A stretch of DNA of 64,000 bases, taken from BACL21 sp038141525. GTDB taxonomy: Bacteria; Bacteroidota; Bacteroidia; Flavobacteriales; Flavobacteriaceae. Below, piece after piece: positions 58,535 through 64,000 of the stretch. The notes beneath the pieces were generated by a model. The model was given only the letters and a program-made list of their open reading frames with translations, was not told the origin of the DNA and ran no database searches. The DNA lies in the NCBI GenBank assembly GCA_038141525.1, contig JAYQIF010000008.1, positions 558,001 to 622,000 of the forward strand, given 5' to 3'. Position 1 is the first letter of the stretch. Every line of letters begins with the position of its first letter. A program made the position numbers and the translations under genes.

Positions 58535-59191
58535 ATGAACTGCACGAATTTCATCATCAACGATCACAAGCCCTTTGATTTGGGCGATCGATTGCTGGAT
58601 GTGCGCGATACTTTGAGCCACAGCTCTTTGTCTCACGTTCTAGTAACCCAAGAGCATCGATATCTGGGAGCACTCAGTGAAACTGACGCCTTATGCTTGG
58701 ATCCAAACCTGACCCTCAGCGAAATTCAGTACACCCTCACCCCATTTTTTGTGCGACCCCAAAATTCATGGTTCGAGATACTTGAAGCTTTTGCCCAGCA
58801 CCAAACTAACATTATGCCAGTTGTGGACGCACAGGGCATTTACCACGGCTATTATGAACTGAGCGACATCATGCATTTATTTCACAGCACCCCATTTCTC
58901 TCCGCAGAAGGAGTTGTGTTGATTGTCGGGCGTAATTCGAGCGATTATTCGTTAGCCGAATTGACACAACTGGTCGAATCCAACGGAGGACATTTATACG
59001 GTGCCTTCGTCTCTGAGCAGAATAATGATTTTACTCAGGTGACCTTGAAAGTCTCTTCAGAGACCATCACGGTTTGTATTGAAGCCTTAAGACGTTATGG
59101 ATACGACATTATTTCGGTACATGAAAAGGACAGCACTCTGAATCAGCTCAAAGAGCGCTCGGAATACCTAGGTAAATACCTCAATATCTAA
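58535..59191 (+). CDS. CBS-domain protein
   Basis: A 218-residue soluble protein with a pair of CBS domains in the first 130 residues (VLVTQEHRYLGALSETDALC and NIMPVVDAQGIYHGYYELSD). A C-terminal ACT-like part follows (VVLIVGRNSSDYSLAELTQL to YGYDIISVHEKD). Such proteins sense adenine nucleotides or other ligands; the partner is unknown. The ATG at 58535 is used instead of an upstream TTG. nadK follows after 15 bases, suggesting a functional or regulatory link to NAD(P) supply. Confidence 0.87.
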   Translation: MNCTNFIINDHKPFDLGDRLLDVRDTLSHSSLSHVLVTQEHRYLGALSETDALCLDPNLTLSEIQYTLTPFFVRPQNSWFEILEAFAQHQTNIMPVVDAQGIYHGYYELSDIMHLFHSTPFLSAEGVVLIVGRNSSDYSLAELTQLVESNGGHLYGAFVSEQNNDFTQVTLKVSSETITVCIEALRRYGYDIISVHEKDSTLNQLKERSEYLGKYLNI

Positions 59192-59206
59192 ATCGTCACC
59201 CCTGTA

Positions 59207-60094
59207 ATGACACGCGTTGCTGTATTTGGTCAATTCTATCACAAAGGCTCAGAACATTTTATTGAGATCATACTCGAAACCCTTTTTGCTCAAGGCATTC
59301 AAGTCTGCATGATCCGAGAACTATGGGATTTACTCGAGACACATGAGATCAACATAGCCCACGCTGAGCGACTGGAAATCATTGAAACGCCCGATGCGGA
59401 TCTTGACTTTTTTCTCAGTGTGGGTGGTGATGGCACCATGCTCAAGGCGGCAACCTATGTTCGTGATTTGAATATTCCAATCGTGGGCATCAATACGGGC
59501 CGTTTGGGCTTTTTGTCGACCATTCCTAAAGAAGCTATAGCCGATGAGCTGACAAAGTTGATCTCGGGGGCTTATCGCATTAGTAAGCGCACACTGATTC
59601 GGGTCGAAACTCCCGGTCTTGATGCGGCGGGAGAACACTGGAATTTCGCCCTCAATGAAGTCTCCATAAACCGAAAAGACAGTACCTCGATGATTCGCGT
59701 GGATGTCTGGGTGGATGAAGAACACCTCAACACCTATTGGAGTGACGGACTCATTGTGGCTACCCCCACTGGTTCGACCGGATACAGTTTAAGCTGTGGC
59801 GGCCCGATCATTCATCCAGAATCAGCCAATCTACTCATCACCCCGATTGCGCCGCATAACCTGAACGCCAGGCCGCTGATTATTCCCGATGACCGCACGG
59901 TAAGGCTCAAAGTATCCTCCGGGGCGACGCATCATTTGATGTCTCTTGATTCGCGTATTGAATCCATCCCAAATGACTCCGAAATTGTCCTCAAAAAAGC
60001 GGACTTTCGCTTAAACATGGTCCACCTTCCTGAAACTTCTTTTATCAAAACCCTGCGCGACAAGCTCTATTGGGGTGAAGACAAGCGCAATTAA
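59207..60094 (+). CDS. nadK: NAD kinase
   Basis: Phosphorylates NAD+ to NADP+. The 295-residue protein has the GGDGT motif in SVGGDGTMLKAATYVRD, GINTGRLGFLSTIP, the NEVSINRKD NAD-binding stretch, and TPTGSTGYSLSCGGPIIHP. All are intact and length is typical. It lies downstream of the CBS protein gene. Confidence 0.97.
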   Translation: MTRVAVFGQFYHKGSEHFIEIILETLFAQGIQVCMIRELWDLLETHEINIAHAERLEIIETPDADLDFFLSVGGDGTMLKAATYVRDLNIPIVGINTGRLGFLSTIPKEAIADELTKLISGAYRISKRTLIRVETPGLDAAGEHWNFALNEVSINRKDSTSMIRVDVWVDEEHLNTYWSDGLIVATPTGSTGYSLSCGGPIIHPESANLLITPIAPHNLNARPLIIPDDRTVRLKVSSGATHHLMSLDSRIESIPNDSEIVLKKADFRLNMVHLPETSFIKTLRDKLYWGEDKRN

Positions 60095-60211
60095 AGGGCA
60101 AACGCTAATTTTTCCGATTGAGTAAATCTGTGTTAGACCACAATATTTCGTAAAAATCAAAGTTTATTCATTGCCCATTTACAAAGGGAAATGAGCCAAA
60201 AACTTAATTAT

Positions 60212-60219
60212 TATATTTG
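60212..60219 (+). promoter_or_regulatory. -7 box upstream of the porG-like operon
   Basis: TATATTTG fits TAnnTTTG and lies 16 bases before the ATG at 60236. No clear -33 TTG at the expected distance. Confidence 0.45.
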
Positions 60220-60235
60220 CACCCTTTAGCCTAGC

Positions 60236-60937
60236 ATGCGCGATAAATTAGTCCTTATTGTTTTATTTGTAATCTCGGGGTTGAGTCTCTCCGGGTCAAG
60301 TCACGCACAAACCTATGAACTCGGAGCTTTTGTTGGAGGCGCCAATTACATTGGTGATGTTGGTGAAACTCAGTTTATCGCCCCAACGGGCCCAACGATT
60401 GGGGGAATTGCCAAATGGAACAGAAGTACACGCCATGCATTTAGACTCACCTATCTGGTAGGACAAATCCTCGCCGACGATCTCGACTCCAAAGATACCC
60501 GAAGACTCCAACGCGGCTATGCTTTTGAAAATACCTTGAGTGAGGTCTCTCTTGGTATCGAATATACTTTTTGGGAGTTTGATTTGCACGAAGGCAGCCC
60601 CGCATTCGCCCCATATATGTACACCGGAGTGACCTATACTTGGTTTGACGCCTTGCGTAGAACGGGTACACTATTCGATCCTGTTGGTCGCGAAACAACC
60701 TATGCCATCCCGATGGTTTTGGGGCTAAAAAAGACGTTAGGAACTATATTTTTAATCGGGGTTGAAATTGGCGCCAGATATAGTTTCACCGATGCCTTAG
60801 ATGGAAGCGCAAATGTTGGCAATTCCGAGGTAAATAATGTACCTTTCGGCGATACCTCAAATAACGATTGGTATGTATTTACTGGGGTCACCTTTACTTA
60901 CGCATTCGGGCGCAAGCCTTGTTATTGCAATTTCTGA
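60236..60937 (+). CDS. porG: PorG-like DUF6089 outer-membrane protein
   Basis: A 233-residue protein with a signal peptide (MRDKLVLIVLFVISGLSLSG) and a barrel-type mature chain: YELGAFVGGANYIGDVG, FRLTYLVGQILADD, EVSLGIEYTFWEFDLHEG, and a C-terminal FTYAFGRKPCYCNF. In Porphyromonas gingivalis the T9SS protein PorG lies directly upstream of the undecaprenyl synthase and Omp85/BamA genes; the same order here supports the call. The gene symbol is by synteny and family, not proof. Its stop overlaps the uppS start (TGATG). Confidence 0.82.
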   Translation: MRDKLVLIVLFVISGLSLSGSSHAQTYELGAFVGGANYIGDVGETQFIAPTGPTIGGIAKWNRSTRHAFRLTYLVGQILADDLDSKDTRRLQRGYAFENTLSEVSLGIEYTFWEFDLHEGSPAFAPYMYTGVTYTWFDALRRTGTLFDPVGRETTYAIPMVLGLKKTLGTIFLIGVEIGARYSFTDALDGSANVGNSEVNNVPFGDTSNNDWYVFTGVTFTYAFGRKPCYCNF

Positions 60938-61680
60938 TGGACGCAAGACATAACATCGATCAAGATAGATTGCCAAAGCATATTGCCATAATTATGGACG
61001 GCAATGGTCGTTGGGCTAAAAACAAAGGTAAATTTCGTGTTTTTGGTCATGAACAAGGTGCCGAATCGGTGCGAGAAATCGTTGAAGCCTGTGCCGAACT
61101 CAATATACCCAATTTAACGCTTTACGCTTTTTCAACAGAAAACTGGCGTCGGCCAAAACTCGAGGTTCAGGCCTTGATGAAACTCTTGGTCAAAGCACTG
61201 GATAAGGAATTGCCGACACTCCAAAAAAACAGCATCAAACTCAACGCTATTGGCAATCTTGCCGCCCTACCTGAAAAAGCGCTAAAAGATTTGAAATCAG
61301 TGATGGATCAAACGGCACAGAACACCCATATGACCTTGACTTTAGCCTTGAGTTATGGCTCGCGAGAAGAAATCACAAAAACCATCAAAGAGATTAGTCT
61401 CAAAGTTAAAAATAACCTAATTTCGCCGTCGGATATTAACGAATCCATTATTAATAATCATCTTTACACCCGGGACTTACCCGATGTAGACTTGTTGATA
61501 AGAACCAGTGGCGAACAAAGAATAAGTAATTTTTTGCTCTGGCAAATTGCCTACGCAGAATTGCATTTTACAGAGACACTTTGGCCGGATTACACCAAGG
61601 CTCATTTGTACAACGCCATCGAGGACTATCAAAATAGAGAACGAAGATTTGGAAAGACGAGCGAACAACTTAACGCCTAA
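60937..61680 (+). CDS. uppS: Isoprenyl (undecaprenyl diphosphate) synthase
   Basis: Makes the C55 lipid carrier for peptidoglycan and polysaccharide synthesis. The 247-residue chain has HIAIIMDGNGRWAKNKGK (with the catalytic Asp), GHEQGAESVREIVEA, LTLYAFSTENWRRP, and LLIRTSGEQRISNFLLWQIA. The ATG at 60937 overlaps the porG stop. It is intact. Confidence 0.97.
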   Translation: MDARHNIDQDRLPKHIAIIMDGNGRWAKNKGKFRVFGHEQGAESVREIVEACAELNIPNLTLYAFSTENWRRPKLEVQALMKLLVKALDKELPTLQKNSIKLNAIGNLAALPEKALKDLKSVMDQTAQNTHMTLTLALSYGSREEITKTIKEISLKVKNNLISPSDINESIINNHLYTRDLPDVDLLIRTSGEQRISNFLLWQIAYAELHFTETLWPDYTKAHLYNAIEDYQNRERRFGKTSEQLNA

Positions 61681-64000
61681 GCACGCCAAAATATTATTTC
61701 GTCAGCTCCTCCTCTGGGTGGGGCTTTGCTTCTTTTTATCCCCAGCTGCTTTGGCTCAAAAAAAAGAGCTCGATAGCGGTACGAAATACACCATTAGAAG
61801 CATCAAAGTTACCGGTGCTCAGAATTTTAACGAAAATACCGTCATCGCCTTTACGGGACTCAAAGTTGGCGATAAAGTCTTCATTCCAGGCGAAAAATTG
61901 AGCAGCATCACCAAAAAGCTATGGTCACAAAACCTCTTTAGTGATATTGCGTTCTACGTTACGGATATAGAAGACGATCAAGTTGATTTGGAGTTGTATA
62001 TAGTTGAGCTACCCAAACTCAATAAAGTAATCATCGATGGGGTACGTAAGGGACAGCGTACAGAAATCATCAACGATAACGAACTCAAAGAGGGCACCAA
62101 AATCACCAAAAACCTGATTACTACCACCAAGAATCACATCGTTAACAAGTATGCGGATTTTGGTTTTCTGAACACCAATGTGATGATCACCACCATTCCC
62201 GTAAAAGATTCCACAGGAGCCACCATTGCTCAAGACATGCGCATCTTGATTGACCGGGGGAAACGTGTAAAAGTTAAAGACATTAACATAGAAGGCAATA
62301 AGGAGCTCAGTGATGCCAAACTTCGTCGTTTTATGAAGAACGTCAAACAAAAAAATATTTTTAGAGTTTGGAAAAAATCAAAGTATACCGAAGCATTATT
62401 TGATGAAGATAAAGCCAGCCTTATTCAGAAATACAAAGAAAACGGGTATCGTGATGCCCGCATCATCGATGATAGTTTGCGCGTATTGAATGACCAAGAA
62501 ATCGCTCTGGACTTAACTGTCGAAGAGGGCAAAAAATATTACTTTGGGGACATTCGCTTTATTGGAAACAGTGTTTACACCGATGAGTTTTTAAAGCAGT
62601 ACATGGCTATCGGACGTGGAGACACCTACAATGGAACCTTACTCCAAGAGCGTATTGCAGACGACGGTGATCCCGATGCGGCCGATTTGACCAATCTTTA
62701 TCAAAATGAAGGGTATCTATTCTCGCAGATCAATCCTGTAGAGGTAGCCGTTCGTGGCGACACCATCGATTTTGAAATCCGCATTAAGGAAAACAAATTG
62801 ACCTATTTTGATCATGTAACCGTTGTTGGAAACGACAAAACAAACGATCATGTGATTTATCGTGAATTGCGTACTCGCCCTGGTCAGAAATACAGCAAAC
62901 GCAATGTCATTCGTACCATTCGTGAATTAGGGCAACTCGGTTATTTTGACGCAGAGCAATTGACCCCTGAGTTCAAAAACTTAGACCCCAATAACGGGAC
63001 CCTGGACCTGGAATATTCAGTGATTGAAAAAGGATCGAGTCAGATTGAGCTCCAAGGGGGTTATGGTGGCGGTGGCTTTGTAGGGACGCTTGGTTTATCC
63101 TTCAACAACTTCTCGCTGAGAAATATCTTTAACAAAGAGGCTTGGCATCCACTGCCCATGGGGGATGGACAACGTTTTTCATTGCGTGCCCAAGCCAGTA
63201 CGTTTTATTCTACCTACAGTCTTTCCATCATGGAGCCATGGCTTGGAGGAGAACGTCCTATTCAGTTCAGCACCTCCTTTTCGCATACGGTTCAGTATCT
63301 GTTTAACTTCCAAACTCGAGAACGCGATACCGACCGAAGATTCTTGATTACTGGAGGTTCTGTAGGTATTGCCAAACGTCTAAAATGGCCAGACGATTAT
63401 TTCCAACTGTCGCAATCATTGAGTTTCCAGCATTTCGATTTACGCAATTATAACACCGGGCTATTTACCTTTGGAGACGGTTACTCGAACAACCTTGCCT
63501 ATACCATCGGGATAGGTCGCAACAGTACCTCGGCCAACCCAATTTATCCGCGCTACGGATCGGATTTTAGTCTGAATGCTAAATTGTCTTTACCCTACTC
63601 GGCCTTTAACGGTGTCGACTATGAGGGGCTTGATCAAGAACGCAATGATCTTCAGGAGGTTTTGGCTAATGACCCCAGTGATGGAGAGGCTGTAGATGCT
63701 CAAGAAGCGTATTTCTGAAATCGATCAGACCCGTTTTAATTGGTTGGAATATTACAAAATCAAATTTCAAGCCACTTGGTTTACTACATTGGTCGGAGAT
63801 TTAGTCTTGCGGCCTAAGGCGGAGTTTGGATTCCTTGGGGCGTATAATAAATATCGCGGAATTCCTCCATTTGAACGCTTTTTCTTAGGGGGTGACGGAC
63901 TTGGTGCCTTTAGTCTCGACGGACGTGAAGTCGTACAATTGCGTGGATACCCCAATCAATCACTCAGCACCAATGACGGTAGTGCGATTTACAATAAATT
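61649..64000 (+). CDS. bamA: Outer-membrane assembly factor BamA (partial, frameshifted)
   Basis: Omp85 family, inserting barrel proteins in the outer membrane. After a signal peptide (ILFRQLLLWVGLCFFLSPAA) come POTRA domains (about residues 50-450, e.g. YTIRSIKVTGAQNFNENTVI, NITRGK-like IDRGKRVKVKDINIEGNKEL) and the barrel (GGYGGGGFVGTLGLSFNNFS, GIAKRLKWPDDYFQLSQSLS). The frame changes near 63690, continuing as ISEIDQTRFNWLEYYKIKFQ and RFFLGGDGLGAF (with the RGYP motif) to the window end. No ATG fits; the TTG at 61649, overlapping uppS by 32 bases, is the best start. Confidence 0.93.

Overview
The window looks like a piece of chromosome from a marine member of the Flavobacteriaceae (Bacteroidota). 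The evidence is two proteins with type IX secretion (T9SS) C-terminal signals, a PorG-like protein upstream of uppS and bamA, GLPGLI, DUF4136, DUF5522, DUF2797 and GH3 family genes, a folK/deoxynucleoside kinase fusion, and promoters of the Bacteroidota type (TTG, about 19-20 bases, then TAnnTTTG). I see no plasmid, phage, IS or CRISPR module. Nearly everything is core chromosome, with a few accessory surface-protein loci. No gene-free stretch exceeds about 260 bases.

Layout. 90-4984: lipB, a small membrane protein, lysS, a small secreted protein, a glucosaminidase/LysM lipoprotein and a PLP enzyme. 5284-7856: three tandem secreted paralogues of unknown function. 7905-10667: a DUF5522 protein, urocanase (hutU) and a DUF4136 lipoprotein. 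10691-16990 (minus): a GLPGLI protein, a large outer-membrane barrel, an enoyl-CoA hydratase and a T9SS cargo protein. 17211-22458: an unknown exported protein, a deoxynucleoside kinase, the membrane pyrophosphatase hppA and pdhB. 22638-29698: etfB, etfA, a bifunctional-nuclease-family protein, a CNT nucleoside transporter, thyA, a TonB-like protein, folA and fabD, a block dominated by electron transfer and nucleotide/folate metabolism. 29737-33260: galE and a sugar aminotransferase divergent from waaA, for surface polysaccharide. 33295-36264: an S24-type regulator, an Ala/Glu-rich lipoprotein and two paralogous small barrels around a small XRE regulator. 36523-40362: an orphan trpB2 behind an apparent Trp leader-peptide attenuator, a SulP transporter and a glutathione peroxidase. 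40588-45440: a giant modular T9SS surface protein. 45539-45736: two tRNAs. 45876-53480: mutS, a SpoU methyltransferase, folK/dNK, a YhhQ-type transporter, DUF2797 and GH3. 53526-58451 (minus): pdxJ, an alpha/beta hydrolase, tig, clpP and clpX. 58535-64000: a CBS protein, nadK, porG-like, uppS and bamA (cut by the window end).

The most interesting observation is upstream of trpB2. A promoter is followed at once by an 18-codon ORF with tandem Trp codons (MKRQFLNNNWWPHETSVS), a hairpin that overlaps the Trp codons, and a perfect 10-bp terminator stem with a T-run 28 bases before the trpB2 start. This is the architecture of ribosome-mediated transcription attenuation.

Caution on sequence quality: more than 20 genes, many of them essential and single copy (mutS, clpX, waaA, pdxJ, bamA, hutU, trpB2), are broken by single-base indels, often in homopolymers, and each can be repaired by adding or removing one base. 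I treat these as probable sequencing or assembly errors, not pseudogenes, and give each gene over its full repaired extent.
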